Part shown: piece by piece, positions 7,802 through 16,449 of the stretch
Position numbering within the stretch: the first letter of the stretch is position 1
How the letters are laid out: the number at the start of each line of letters is the position of its first letter
NCBI GenBank assembly: GCA_002083405.1
Contig: LVWT01000004.1
Span: 1-39,508, forward strand
DNA length: 39,508 nucleotides
Direction of reading: 5' to 3'
From: Nitrospira sp. SG-bin2
GTDB lineage: Bacteria > Nitrospirota > Nitrospiria > Nitrospirales > Nitrospiraceae
Translations under genes and position numbers: made by a program
Notes under the pieces: model-generated
Databases searched by the model: none
Told to the model about the DNA's origin: nothing
What the model saw: only the letters and a program-made list of their open reading frames with translations

Positions 7802-8472
7802 ACGCGCGGGACCCGCCGTGGAATGCGTTGCTCGACCCAGGCCGAGAGGGTATCGAGTCCGTCCCCGGACAAGAGGTTGGTAAAGACGAACGGCAACTCG
7901 CCCCGCATACGGAGGGTGTCCCGCTCCATCACGGCCAAGTCGGCTCTAACATAGGGAGCCAGATCCATCTTATTGATGACCAGCAGGTCGGATCGCGTGA
8001 TCCCCGGTCCGCCTTTGCGTGGGATCTTATCTCCACCGGCCACATCGATTACATAAATCACGTAGTCCACCAATTCGGGACTGAAGGTCGCGGCCAAGTT
8101 GTCGCCACCGCTTTCCAGGAAAATCAACTCGATGTCCGGATGCCGCTTGAGCAGATCGTCGATCGCCTCCTGATTATGCGACGCATCCTCCCGGATCGCC
8201 GTATGGGGACAGCCGCCTGTCTCCACTCCCACGATCCGGTCGATCGGCAAGGCGGCGCGTTTCGTTAGGATCTCCGCGTCGATTTTGGTGAAAATATCGT
8301 TCGTCACGGCCGCCAAGCTGTAGCGGTCACGCAAGGTCCTGCACAGGGCTTCGACCAGCGCGGTCTTGCCGGACCCCACCGGTCCGCCAACGCCAATAAT
8401 GGGAATACCCTTCGTTCTCGCGCTCGTCGGATGCATGTCGTCGTGACGGTGTTGATTGCTGTGGTCGTGCAT
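7798..8472 (-). CDS. ureG: Urease accessory GTPase UreG
   Basis: 224 residues. A SIMIBI-class GTPase that powers nickel insertion into urease. The P-loop GPVGSGKT is at about 30-37; the metal-binding CPH motif of UreG (GGCPHTAIREDAS) and the LIFLESGGDNL motif follow, then the NKxD-type guanine specificity motif (VINKMD). The N-terminus is histidine-rich (MHDHSNQHRHDDMHP), a nickel-storage extension seen in some UreG proteins. That is notable because ureE, the usual His-rich nickel chaperone, is absent from this cluster. The gene follows ureF after a 150-bp repeat-filled gap and overlaps ureD by 4 bases. Confidence 0.95.
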   Translation of the reverse strand: MHDHSNQHRHDDMHPTSARTKGIPIIGVGGPVGSGKTALVEALCRTLRDRYSLAAVTNDIFTKIDAEILTKRAALPIDRIVGVETGGCPHTAIREDASHNQEAIDDLLKRHPDIELIFLESGGDNLAATFSPELVDYVIYVIDVAGGDKIPRKGGPGITRSDLLVINKMDLAPYVRADLAVMERDTLRMRGELPFVFTNLLSGDGLDTLSAWVEQRIPRRVPRV

Positions 8473-8622
8473 GGAATTACCAAGAGCCTATCGCGTATAG
8501 CACATAGCTTATGGCTAAGAGCTGAAAGCCAATCACCGCTCCCCTTTCCCTTCTTGCCACTTACTCCTTGCCACTCACTACTCACCACTTGCCACTTACT
8601 ATTCGCCACCTGCCATACGCTC
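8473..8622. repeat. Degenerate microrepeat tract between ureF and ureG
   Basis: A series of GCCACTTACT/GCCACTCACT/ACCACTTGCC-like units at about 8555-8615, bordered by gagc/gctc-containing arms (taagagct at 8515-8522, agct near 8627). It replaces the usual tight ureF-ureG junction. It encodes no credible protein. Similar sequence occurs at 2530-2640, which suggests a genome-wide intergenic repeat type. Confidence 0.5.
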
Positions 8623-9309
8623 TTAGCTTCTGAAAAGCCGCCACTCCAGCCGGCCGTGGCGCATGGCGTAAATGTCCTGAATGGGGGACCATGAACTCAT
8701 GGGTGTCTCGGTCCCGACTTCGCGGCTGATACGATCGATCAACGGGAGCCACTCTCCCAGCACACGCTGCCCTTCACGCTGGCCGAGGGGAGTGAGCCGC
8801 ATCGCGGCCGAAACGAATCCCACCGCCGTCTGGTACAGAAACGCTGCGGCTGTTTCTTCGCCGTTCCATCCACAGGCTCCCAGCGTCAGCCCGAAACTGA
8901 CGGCTAAGTGGCCGGGGGCCTTACCCGCTTCCACCGCATCGCGATACTCCGTCAGCACCGTCTTGCCCCGGAGTTGATCCGCAGCGACTTTCATCACCTG
9001 CCGTCCCATCTGGCGGCTGGCAAGGCGCGAGTCACGGCCGAGCTTCGTTGAATCCAATTCCCGATCGACATCGATCGCCGGATCGAGTGTTCCTGCTGCT
9101 CCGGCCCGGTTCGCCAATTTGACGGCAATTGCCTCCCGCCGGCTTATTCCTCCGCGCAGCAGATCTTCGACATAGCGGGCCAGCTGATCCGGGTCCTTCA
9201 CAGCGCCGCCCTGCACGGCCGCTTCCAGACCTGATGAAAAAGCGTACCCGCCGGACGGGAAAAAAGTATCAGTAAACCGCAAGCCCTCAAGCAACCCGCG
9301 CGTCTTCAT
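8623..9309 (-). CDS. ureF: Urease accessory protein UreF
   Basis: 228 residues from the ATG at 9307-9309. UreF is an all-helical protein that bridges UreD and UreG and gates nickel delivery. Its hallmark, FTDTFFPSGGYAFSSGLE, is at residues 12-29, followed by GGAV, DLLRGGISRREA and the conserved C-terminal part (TPMSSWSPIQDIYAMRHGRL). An upstream extension to 9387 would add 26 residues of arginine/proline-rich sequence made of TGACAG-type repeats and unlike any UreF; I reject it. About 100 bases separate it from ureC, unusual for this operon. Confidence 0.93.
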   Translation of the reverse strand: MKTRGLLEGLRFTDTFFPSGGYAFSSGLEAAVQGGAVKDPDQLARYVEDLLRGGISRREAIAVKLANRAGAAGTLDPAIDVDRELDSTKLGRDSRLASRQMGRQVMKVAADQLRGKTVLTEYRDAVEAGKAPGHLAVSFGLTLGACGWNGEETAAAFLYQTAVGFVSAAMRLTPLGQREGQRVLGEWLPLIDRISREVGTETPMSSWSPIQDIYAMRHGRLEWRLFRS

Positions 9310-9407
9310 GAATCCTGGCTGACAGGCCTCAGGCCGATGAGCTGACAGGATGGGACGAAGGCCCCGCCCGGGCTTGTCAGCCTGCAACTTGTCAGCGATC
9401 CCTTTCC

Positions 9408-11132
9408 TCAGAATAGGAAATACCGCTGCGCCATCGGCAACACAATCGCCGGTTCACACGTGAGCCGCTCGCCGTCCGCCGTTACGACGTACGTTTCCGG
9501 ATCGACTTCGATCTTGGGCAGATAATCGTTCAGCTTCAGATCGCGCTTCTTCACGGTGCGGCAGTTTCTCACCGCGGCCACGCGCTTCTGCAAACCGAGC
9601 TTCTTCGGGATCTCCCGATCCAGCGCCGCCTGAGATAAGAAGGTGAAACTGGTGCTGTGGATCGCCCGTCCGAACGAGCCGAACATCGGCCGGCTGATAA
9701 TCGGTTCAGGCGTCGGAATGGACGCGTTGGGGTCTCCCATCTGCGCTTGCGCGATAAATCCGCTCTTCAGCACCATCTCCGGCTTCACGCCGAAGAACGC
9801 CGGCTTCCAGATGACGAGATCGGCGATTTTCCCCGCTTCCACCGAGCCGACTTCATGAGCAATCCCATGCGCAAGCGCCGGATTGATCGTGTACTTGGCC
9901 ACATAGCGCTTCGCTCGGAAGTTGTCGTGTTGAGCCGAATCCTTCCCGCTCTTCGGCGACAGATGGCCCCGCTGCACTTTCATTTTATGGGCCGTCTGCC
10001 AGGTGCGGATAATCACTTCTCCGATCCGCCCCATAGCCTGGGAATCGGACGACATGATGCTGATCGCCCCCAAATCGTGCAAAATATCCTCTGCCGCAAT
10101 CGTCTCCCGCCTGATACGAGACTCGGCAAAGGCGACATCTTCCGGCACGCGCTTATTCAGGTGATGGCAGACAATGAGCATGTCCAAATGCTCATCCATC
10201 GTATTCACGGTAAACGGCATCGTCGGATTGGTCGAGGACGGCAGCACGTTCGGTTCGCCGCAGACCTTGATGATATCCGGCGCATGCCCGCCGCCGGCGC
10301 CTTCCGTATGGAACGAGTGGATCGTCCGCCCTTTGAAGGCCTTGATCGTGTCCTCGACGAACCCTGCTTCATTCAACGTATCGGTGTGAATGGCGACCTG
10401 CACATCATAACGTTCGGCGACACTCAAACAGGTGTCGATCGCGGCCGGCGTGGTCCCCCAATCCTCATGGAGCTTCAACCCGATGGCCCCGGCCTCGATC
10501 TGTTCGTCCAATCCTTGCGGCTGGGATGCATTGCCCTTCCCCAGGAAACCGAGATTGATCGGAATGCCATCGGAGGCTTCCAGCATCCGATGAATGTTCC
10601 ATGGTCCCGGTGTGCAGGTCGTGGCGTTGGTACCGGTGGCAGGCCCGGTTCCGCCGCCGATCATAGTCGTCAGGCCGGCGGAGAGCGCCTCCCAATACTG
10701 TTGGGGACAGATATAATGGATGTGTGTTTCGACGCCTCCCGCCGTCACAATGCAGCCTTCTCCGGAGATGGCCTCTGTGCCGGGCCCCACTTCCATTCCC
10801 TTGGTGACATTCGGCATGAGGTCGGAATTCCCCGCCTTGCCGATGCCGGCGATACGGCCGTTCTTAATTCCGATATCCGCCTTGACGACACCCCAGTAGT
10901 CGAGAATCACCGCGTTGGTAATCACCGTATCAAGCGCGCCGCTGGCGCTGGTGGCGCTTGGAGACTGACCCATTCCATCCCGTATCACCTTGCCGCCGCC
11001 GAAGACGGCTTCGTCTCCGTATGAAGTGAAGTCTTTTTCGATTTCGACGAATAGCTCGGTATCGGCAAGCCGGATTCGATCACCCACCGTGGGGCCGAAG
11101 AGATCCGCGTATTGTTTGCGTGGAATTTTCAC
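9408..11132 (-). CDS. ureC: Urease alpha subunit UreC (catalytic)
   Basis: 574 residues, normal length. It hydrolyses urea to ammonia and carbamate at a di-nickel centre. All active-site residues are present: His137 and His139 (HIHYICPQQ), the lysine to be carbamylated Lys220 (GLKLHEDWG), His249, His275 (HTEGAGGGHAPD) and Asp363 (SSDSQAMGR). The mobile flap has Cys322-His323 in VCHHLNKRVPEDVAFAESR. The start is GTG at 11130-11132, overlapping the ureB TGA by 4 bases (GTGA). GGAGGG lies just upstream. No truncation. In an ammonia oxidiser this makes the AMO substrate from urea. Confidence 0.97.
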   Translation of the reverse strand: MKIPRKQYADLFGPTVGDRIRLADTELFVEIEKDFTSYGDEAVFGGGKVIRDGMGQSPSATSASGALDTVITNAVILDYWGVVKADIGIKNGRIAGIGKAGNSDLMPNVTKGMEVGPGTEAISGEGCIVTAGGVETHIHYICPQQYWEALSAGLTTMIGGGTGPATGTNATTCTPGPWNIHRMLEASDGIPINLGFLGKGNASQPQGLDEQIEAGAIGLKLHEDWGTTPAAIDTCLSVAERYDVQVAIHTDTLNEAGFVEDTIKAFKGRTIHSFHTEGAGGGHAPDIIKVCGEPNVLPSSTNPTMPFTVNTMDEHLDMLIVCHHLNKRVPEDVAFAESRIRRETIAAEDILHDLGAISIMSSDSQAMGRIGEVIIRTWQTAHKMKVQRGHLSPKSGKDSAQHDNFRAKRYVAKYTINPALAHGIAHEVGSVEAGKIADLVIWKPAFFGVKPEMVLKSGFIAQAQMGDPNASIPTPEPIISRPMFGSFGRAIHSTSFTFLSQAALDREIPKKLGLQKRVAAVRNCRTVKKRDLKLNDYLPKIEVDPETYVVTADGERLTCEPAIVLPMAQRYFLF

Positions 11133-11611
11133 CGTCCCCCTCCTTTGCCGGAGAATCCCAGCTCCGCGGCCTTCGCCAGCGCCTTCGTTTTGACTTGTGG
11201 ATCATCCAGTGAACCGTTGGTCAAGGCATTAATGCCATGGGCCATCCGCCGGCCCGCGAGCGCCACAAGCGTCACCTTCTTCTCTTCGCCCGGCTCGAAC
11301 CGCACCGCCGTACCGGCTGGAATGTCGAGCCGAAACCCGAACGCCTGTTCGCGATCGAACGTCAGCGCGCGGTTCGCCTCGAAAAAATGACAGTGCGAGC
11401 CGACTTGAATCGGCCGGTCGCCGGTGTTAGCGATCTTCAATTCCTTCTTCGGACGGCCCGCATTGAGCTCAATGTCGCCGGAAGCAAATTGGAGTTGGCC
11501 CGGAATGATCGGTCGGGACAGCTCGGCCTTGATCGCGGCGGCCAGAGAGCCCCCTTTTTTCTGAGGAGCTTTGTGAGCCCTCGCCGGAGCTCGTTTGCTC
11601 TTCTTCGGCAT
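11129..11611 (-). CDS. ureB: Urease beta subunit UreB with a basic N-terminal extension
   Basis: 160 residues. The UreB core begins at about 36 (IIPGQLQFASGDIELNAGR) and contains the signature GDRPIQVGSHCHFFEANRAL and FDREQAFGFRLDIPAGTAVRFEPG. Classic UreB is just over 100 residues; here there are about 35 extra N-terminal residues rich in Lys, Ala and Arg (MPKKSKRAPARAHKAPQKKG) plus a Gly/Lys tail. The ATG has an excellent GGAGGAGG site, and no later start precedes the core with one, so the extension is probably translated. It is 51 bases from ureA and overlaps ureC by 4 bases. Confidence 0.95.
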   Translation of the reverse strand: MPKKSKRAPARAHKAPQKKGGSLAAAIKAELSRPIIPGQLQFASGDIELNAGRPKKELKIANTGDRPIQVGSHCHFFEANRALTFDREQAFGFRLDIPAGTAVRFEPGEEKKVTLVALAGRRMAHGINALTNGSLDDPQVKTKALAKAAELGFSGKGGGR

Positions 11612-11662
11612 ATGTCCCCTCCTCCAACAAAGAATATGAAATGGCCGATTGGGCCCGGGAGC

Positions 11663-11965
11663 CTATCGAATAGGATCGTGCACGGTTACCAGTTTCGTGC
11701 CGTCCGGGAAGGTCCCTTCGACCTGAAACTCGTGAATCATTTCCGGCACACCGGGCATGACGTCGCTACGCGAGAGCAGTGTGGCCCCATAAGTCATGAG
11801 ATCGGCAACGGACTTGCCGTCGCGGATGCCTTCGAGAATAGCCGCAGTCAGGTACGCAACGGATTCGGGGTGATTAAGTTTGAGGCCGCGCTTCTTGCGG
11901 TCCGCCGCGAGCTGCCCCGCGGTATAGATCAACAGTTTTTCCTGTTCTCTTGGAGTGAGATGCAT
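11663..11965 (-). CDS. ureA: Urease gamma subunit UreA
   Basis: 100 residues from the ATG at 11963-11965 (MHLTPREQEKLLIYTAGQLA), which is exactly where UreA proteins start; the longer frame to 12106 runs into repeat copy B and is spurious. The family pattern is complete: RGLKLNHPESVAYLTAAILEG, then GKSVADLM, VMPGVPEMIHEFQVEGTFPDGTKLVTVHDPI. GGAGG lies about 6 bases before the ATG. It forms the trimeric UreABC core with the next two genes. It opens the urease part of the operon, separated from urtE by 235 bp containing a dispersed hairpin repeat. Confidence 0.96.
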   Translation of the reverse strand: MHLTPREQEKLLIYTAGQLAADRKKRGLKLNHPESVAYLTAAILEGIRDGKSVADLMTYGATLLSRSDVMPGVPEMIHEFQVEGTFPDGTKLVTVHDPIR

Positions 11966-11990
11966 ACGTCCTCCTCTCTTCTCTGAACGA

Positions 11991-12123
11991 TCGTTCTTCG
12001 TGAAGCGTATCTCGTATCCTGCAAACCGGACTTCGTATCTCGTATCTCGTGAAGCACAGGACAGAAAGAAAGTGCATCGTATCTTTGCTTGCGAGATACG
12101 CTTCACGAGATACGAACAACGAA
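11991..12123. repeat. Hairpin-forming dispersed repeat, copy B
   Basis: Same CGTATCTCGTGAAGC-type units as copy A at 3700-3827, in both orientations, with near-complementary ends (cgttcttcgt at the left, acgaacaacga at the right). It lies between urtE and ureA, inside the presumed operon. It could form a strong RNA hairpin and so reduce or process transcription between the transporter and the enzyme genes. Confidence 0.7.
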
Positions 12124-12200
12124 GGCCGGAACAACGGAGCGGCCTCGTCTCGGCTCGCAGAGACGGACAAGTGCGGCAGACATGTTCATGGTACCGCCCG

Positions 12201-12926
12201 CTAGACCGTCAAATGCTGGCGGACCATATCGGCGTTGAGTTGATCGCTTTTGCCGGCGGCCATGACGGCGCCTTTGGCCATGACCACATATTTCTCCGCC
12301 AGGCGGGCGGCGAAATGCAGCCCCTGCTCGACCAAGAGAATCGCAAACCGCCGCGACTGCTTAAAGCCGATGATCACGTCCTCGATCTGATCCACAATCG
12401 AGGGCTGAATGCCTTCCGTGGGCTCATCGAGCAACAACAGCGTGGGGCGCGACAAGATCGCGCGGCCGATCGCGAGCTGCTGCTGCTCGCCGCCGCTTAA
12501 GACCCCGCCGGGCCGATGCAAGATCTGCGTGAGCTTGGGGAACAAGTGATAGACCTCGTCGAAGGCGTCCTGTTCGGTGACATCGCCGCTGATGACGGGG
12601 CGATTCCAATAGCCCAGGAGCAGATTGTCCCGCACCGTCAGGTGGGGAATGATCTCGCGCCCCTGGGGCACATAGGCGAGCCCGCTCTTGGCCCGGCGAT
12701 CGGTCTTCTCGTGCGTGATGTCCCGGCCGTTAAAGGTGATCGTGCCGGAGCGCACGGGCAAGAGGCCGGTGAGGGTCTTGAGCGTGGTGGTCTTCCCCAC
12801 GCCGTTGCGCCCCATGAGGCAGACCACTTCCCCCGGCTCGACGGTAAAGGAGACGTTCCGGAGAATGTGGCTTTCGCCGTAGTACGCGTTGACGTTGGTC
12901 AGTTCCAGGGTCAGGGTCAGGGCCAT
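12201..12926 (-). CDS. urtE: Urea ABC transporter ATP-binding protein UrtE
   Basis: 241 residues from the ATG at 12924-12926 (MALTLTLELTNVNAYYGESH); a longer frame to 13004 overlaps urtD and is not needed. This is a LivF-type ATPase of the branched-chain amino-acid/urea transporter family: Walker A GRNGVGKTT, Q-loop YVPQGREIIPHLTVRDNL, signature LSGGEQQQLAIGRAI, Walker B LLLLDEPTEGI, and a switch His replaced by Gln in the usual VEQ motif. With UrtD it powers urea uptake through UrtB-UrtC. It starts 34 bases after urtD. Confidence 0.94.
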   Translation of the reverse strand: MALTLTLELTNVNAYYGESHILRNVSFTVEPGEVVCLMGRNGVGKTTTLKTLTGLLPVRSGTITFNGRDITHEKTDRRAKSGLAYVPQGREIIPHLTVRDNLLLGYWNRPVISGDVTEQDAFDEVYHLFPKLTQILHRPGGVLSGGEQQQLAIGRAILSRPTLLLLDEPTEGIQPSIVDQIEDVIIGFKQSRRFAILLVEQGLHFAARLAEKYVVMAKGAVMAAGKSDQLNADMVRQHLTV

Positions 12927-12960
12927 GGTCGTGGTCAGACTCCGTTCGCCGGGCGGGCGC

Positions 12961-13725
12961 TCAATGCGCCACCTTGGCCCGGCCCAGATAGATTTCCCGC
13001 ACATGATTGTCGGCCTGCACCTGCTCGACGGTGCCTTCGCAAATCACAGTGCCTTCGGCCAACACGGTCACGATCCGCGCAATCTGCCGGACAAAGTCCA
13101 TATCGTGCTCGATGACGACGATCGCATGTTTCTCCGCCAGCGATTGCAGCAAGCGCCCGGTCTGCTCGGTTTCGGTATCGCTCATGCCGGCCACCGGCTC
13201 ATCTACCAGGAGGAGCGACGGATCCTGGAGGATCACCATGCCGATTTCGAGCCACTGTTTCTGGCCATGCGAGAGCGACCCGGCCCGCGTATGCACGTCG
13301 ACGGCCAAGCCGATGGTCTCCAGCGTCTCCCCGATCCGTTCGCGTTCGGCCGGGGTGGACCGGCCCATCAGCGTGGGGAAGACGCCTTTGCTCGCCCGCT
13401 TCAACGACAGATCCAGGTTCTGCCAGACGGAGAGGTTCCCGTAGATCGAGGGGGCCTGGAACTTCCGTCCGACGCCCAGCTTGGTGATATCCTCGGCGTT
13501 CTTGCCGACCAAGTTGGTGTTCTTCCCAAACCGAATCGTGCCGGAAGTCGGACGGGTTTTGCCGCAGATGACATCGAGCAAGGTCGTTTTGCCGGCGCCG
13601 TTCGGCCCGATCACGACGCGCAGCTCGTTGTACTGCACGCTGAAGTTACAGTTGTTGAGCGCCTTGAAGCCGTCGTAGTCCATGACGACGTTCTCGCACT
13701 TCAAAATCAGGTTGTCGGTGGTCAT
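12961..13725 (-). CDS. urtD: Urea ABC transporter ATP-binding protein UrtD
   Basis: 254 residues. LivG-type ATPase: Walker A GPNGAGKTT, GRKFQAPSIYGNLSVWQNL (the FQ.P..F loop of UrtD), signature LSHGQKQWLEIGM, Walker B LLLVDEPVAGM and switch VIEHDMDFV. LSHGQKQWLEIG is characteristic of UrtD and distinguishes it from UrtE. The start overlaps the urtC stop by 4 bases (ATGA). It acts at the cytoplasmic face with UrtE. Confidence 0.95.
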   Translation of the reverse strand: MTTDNLILKCENVVMDYDGFKALNNCNFSVQYNELRVVIGPNGAGKTTLLDVICGKTRPTSGTIRFGKNTNLVGKNAEDITKLGVGRKFQAPSIYGNLSVWQNLDLSLKRASKGVFPTLMGRSTPAERERIGETLETIGLAVDVHTRAGSLSHGQKQWLEIGMVILQDPSLLLVDEPVAGMSDTETEQTGRLLQSLAEKHAIVVIEHDMDFVRQIARIVTVLAEGTVICEGTVEQVQADNHVREIYLGRAKVAH

Positions 13726-14879
13726 GTGACGGCCCCTCCGGGCCGCGGCGCGGTCGGCCCGGCTTCCGTGGGCCCCGGCGCACTGGTCGCCTCATGTTTG
13801 GCAAACAGCTTGCGCAGAATCCCGACCAGCCCGTCGGGAAAGAGTGTCACGACGACGACGAAGAGCCCGCCCAGGATGAACGGCCAGGCTTCGGGAAAAT
13901 AGTTGGTCAACACGCTCCGGCCATAGTTGACGGCCACGGCGCCCAGGACCGCGCCGATCAAGGTGCCGCGGCCGCCCACCGCCACCCAGATGACGACTTC
14001 CAAGGACGGCAGCACGCCGATCTGCGCCGGGGTAATGATGCCCACCTGGGGCACGTACAACAACCCCGATAAGCCCGCGAGCCCGGCCGCCACGACGAAG
14101 ACGAACAGCTTATAGACCCACGGCGTGTAGCCGGAGAAGGTCACCCGCTGTTCGCTGTCGCGAATGGCGATCAAGACCTTGCCGGCCCGCGAGGCCACGA
14201 TCCACCGGCACAGCAGATAGGCGGCGCACAGGGCCAGCACGGTCAGAATATAGAGGCCCCGCTGGGTGGACGGATCCGTCAAGCGAAACCCCAGGGCTTG
14301 CTTGAAATCGGTGAGGCCGTTGGTGCCCCCCAGCCGCGTCTCGTTGCGGTTGAACACCAGCCAGGCGGCAAAGGCCAGGGCCTGGGTGATGATGGCAAAG
14401 TACACGCCCTTGATCCGGCTGCGGAACGCCAGAAATCCAAAGAGCGTGGCGAAGAGGACCGGGACCAGGATCGCCCCCAGGAACCCGCCCCAAAAACTCT
14501 TAAACGGATACCAGAACAGCGGCAGTTCCTTGACCTGGGTCCACACCATGAAGTCCGGCAGCTCGCTGCCATAGACGCTCTCGGATCCGATTTGCAGCGA
14601 CAGGTACATCCCCATGCAATAGGCCCCGAAGCCGAAGAAGACCCCTTGGCCCAGGCTCAAGACCCCGCAATACCCCCAGATCAGGTCCAGCCCCAGGGCC
14701 AGAATGGCAAAGCACAGAAACTTGCCGAATTGATTCAAGCGAAAATCCGACAGATGCAGCCAGGAGTCTTCCGCCGGCAGGAGGTTCAGCAGGGGCAGCA
14801 CGATCAACAAGATCCCCGCCGCCAGGGCCACGACCAGCGTTTCGCGGCGGTCGGATTTCGGCATGACCGGCTCAGGCAT
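13722..14879 (-). CDS. urtC: Urea ABC transporter permease UrtC
   Basis: 385 residues from the ATG at 14877-14879 (MPEPVMPKSDRRE), which overlaps the urtB stop by 8 bases (ATGCCTGA). A longer frame would run deep into urtB. It is a LivM-type permease with about ten membrane segments and the family motif WGYCGVLSLGQGVFFGFGAYCMGMY near residue 80; the conserved GRGTLIGAVLGAVAVNY is close to the C-terminus. The C-terminus has a short Pro/Gly/Ala tail. It forms the membrane channel with UrtB. Confidence 0.94.
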   Translation of the reverse strand: MPEPVMPKSDRRETLVVALAAGILLIVLPLLNLLPAEDSWLHLSDFRLNQFGKFLCFAILALGLDLIWGYCGVLSLGQGVFFGFGAYCMGMYLSLQIGSESVYGSELPDFMVWTQVKELPLFWYPFKSFWGGFLGAILVPVLFATLFGFLAFRSRIKGVYFAIITQALAFAAWLVFNRNETRLGGTNGLTDFKQALGFRLTDPSTQRGLYILTVLALCAAYLLCRWIVASRAGKVLIAIRDSEQRVTFSGYTPWVYKLFVFVVAAGLAGLSGLLYVPQVGIITPAQIGVLPSLEVVIWVAVGGRGTLIGAVLGAVAVNYGRSVLTNYFPEAWPFILGGLFVVVVTLFPDGLVGILRKLFAKHEATSAPGPTEAGPTAPRPGGAVT

Positions 14880-16449
14880 CGGCGTTCCGTCCTTTCGCGG
14901 CAAACAGCCCGGAGGGCCGCCATTGCAGGAACAGAATGACGCCGACCAGAATAAAGACCTTGCCATACACCGCGCCGGTGAACGGCTCGATCAGTTTGTT
15001 CATCCCCCCGATCCCCAGGGAGGCCCAGATGGTCCCCGCCAGTTTGCCCACGCCCCCGGTCACGACGACCATGAAGGAATCGACGATGTAGTTCTGGCCG
15101 AGTCCGGGGTCCACGTTGCCCACCATGGTGAGCGCCCACCCGGCGATCCCGGCTAACCCGGAGGCGAAGGCAAAGGTATAGGCGTCCACTTTCCGGGTCG
15201 GAATCCCCAGGCAGGCGCTCATGTTCCGGTTCTGGGTGACGGCCCGGACGCGCATGCCCAGGTTCGAGCGGAATAAGAGATAATAGATCGCGACGACGCA
15301 GACGATGGACAGCAGGATGATGAAGATCCGGTTGTACGGCAGGTAGACGCCCACCATGACTTGCGCCCCGCCACGGAGGGCCTGCGGCGCGATGACCGCC
15401 GTCAGGTCGCCGAAATACACGCGCGCGGCCTGCATCAGGATCAAGCTCACCCCCCAGGTCGCGAGCAGGGTTTCGAGCAGCCGCCCATAGAGAAAGCGGA
15501 TGACGGTGGCTTCCAGGATCCATCCGGCCCCGGCGGCGGCCAGAAAGGCCACGGGCAGCGACACGGGAAAGTACCAGTCGAACACCTCGGGCGACAGCCA
15601 CGCGACGAAGGCCTGTTGGGTCACGAAGGTGGCGTAGGCCCCGATCATCATCAATTCGCCATGGGCCATGTTGATGACGCCCATCAGGCCGAAGACGATG
15701 GCGAGCCCCAACGACATGATCAGCAATATGGAGCTCAGGCTGATCCCCCGAAACACGGTCTCGATGATGTTGGCCCAGGTGCCCCACGACTCGATCTGCT
15801 CGACGGAGGCCCGGGCCGCCGCCGCCAGCGCCTGCTGGGGCGCGGGCGCCTCGGGGCTCTGCCCCGCCTCCATCAATTCTTTCAGCAGCGGCACGCTGTT
15901 GCTGCTCCGCAGTTCCCCCAGCTTCTGCACGGCCGCCAGCTGCACGGCCGGGTCCGCCGCCCGCAACTCCAGAAAGTTCGCGGCTTCCTCCATGGTGTAC
16001 CGCACCCACCACACGGATTCTTTCGCCGCCGCTTGTTTCAAAAAAGGAATGGCTTCGGCCCGCCCCGACGCCCCCAGGTCCGCCGCCGCCGACCGCCGGA
16101 AGTCCGGCGAGTCGCTCGTCAGATTCGCCCGGTTCTTCAGCAGATCCACAACCGGCTTGATCGCCTGCCGCACCGCCCGGCTCCCCTCCGCCCGGATCGC
16201 ATCCAGCGTCGGAATCAGGCGCGCGTCCCCCTGCTCGATCAGCACCGCCGCCGCCGCCGTCCGCACCTCGACCTCCTCACTGGCGATATCGAGGAGCGCT
16301 TGGGCGAGGAAATTTACAGGTGGCCGATTCCCGGCGGTAGTCGGCACTGCTTCATCAAGCGCCAGCACCGACTGGCAGTCAATCCCTAACGGGAGAAAGA
16401 CGCCTAGAACGAGTCCAAGTATTGTTTTCGAAACACTGGCCAGGTTCAT
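14872..16449 (-). CDS. urtB: Urea ABC transporter permease UrtB
   Basis: 525 residues from the ATG at 16447-16449 (MNLASVSKTILG), preceded by GGGAGG; the open frame upstream to 16737 overlaps the response-regulator gene and is rejected. A signal-like segment (1-28) is followed by a roughly 190-residue periplasmic helical domain of HEAT-like repeats (LIPTLDAIRAEGS, AIPFLKQAAAKES, SVPLLKELMEAG). This N-terminal domain is typical of UrtB but absent from plain LivH. The permease part (about 210-525) carries GLAIVFGLMGVINMAHGELMMIG and GGVGKLAGTIWASLGIG. No urtA lies upstream. This is the first gene of the operon. Confidence 0.94.
   Translation of the reverse strand: MNLASVSKTILGLVLGVFLPLGIDCQSVLALDEAVPTTAGNRPPVNFLAQALLDIASEEVEVRTAAAAVLIEQGDARLIPTLDAIRAEGSRAVRQAIKPVVDLLKNRANLTSDSPDFRRSAAADLGASGRAEAIPFLKQAAAKESVWWVRYTMEEAANFLELRAADPAVQLAAVQKLGELRSSNSVPLLKELMEAGQSPEAPAPQQALAAAARASVEQIESWGTWANIIETVFRGISLSSILLIMSLGLAIVFGLMGVINMAHGELMMIGAYATFVTQQAFVAWLSPEVFDWYFPVSLPVAFLAAAGAGWILEATVIRFLYGRLLETLLATWGVSLILMQAARVYFGDLTAVIAPQALRGGAQVMVGVYLPYNRIFIILLSIVCVVAIYYLLFRSNLGMRVRAVTQNRNMSACLGIPTRKVDAYTFAFASGLAGIAGWALTMVGNVDPGLGQNYIVDSFMVVVTGGVGKLAGTIWASLGIGGMNKLIEPFTGAVYGKVFILVGVILFLQWRPSGLFAAKGRNADA

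Noticed and set aside
8555..8615. CRISPR or regulatory direct-repeat array between ureF and ureG
   Set aside because: Units of about 10 bp with no spacers and variable sequence; looks like microrepeat expansion.
9657..11024. 455-codon open frame opposite ureC
   Set aside because: Exact antisense of a gene with all catalytic residues; composition is Arg/His/Gly-rich and matches no family.
14804..16012. 402-codon frame overlapping urtB and urtC on the same strand
   Set aside because: Shadow frame in GC-rich DNA; urtB and urtC have conserved motifs through this stretch.
15361..16389. 342-codon plus-strand frame opposite urtB
   Set aside because: Low-complexity Arg/Gln/Pro text caused by GC-rich codons of urtB on the other strand.
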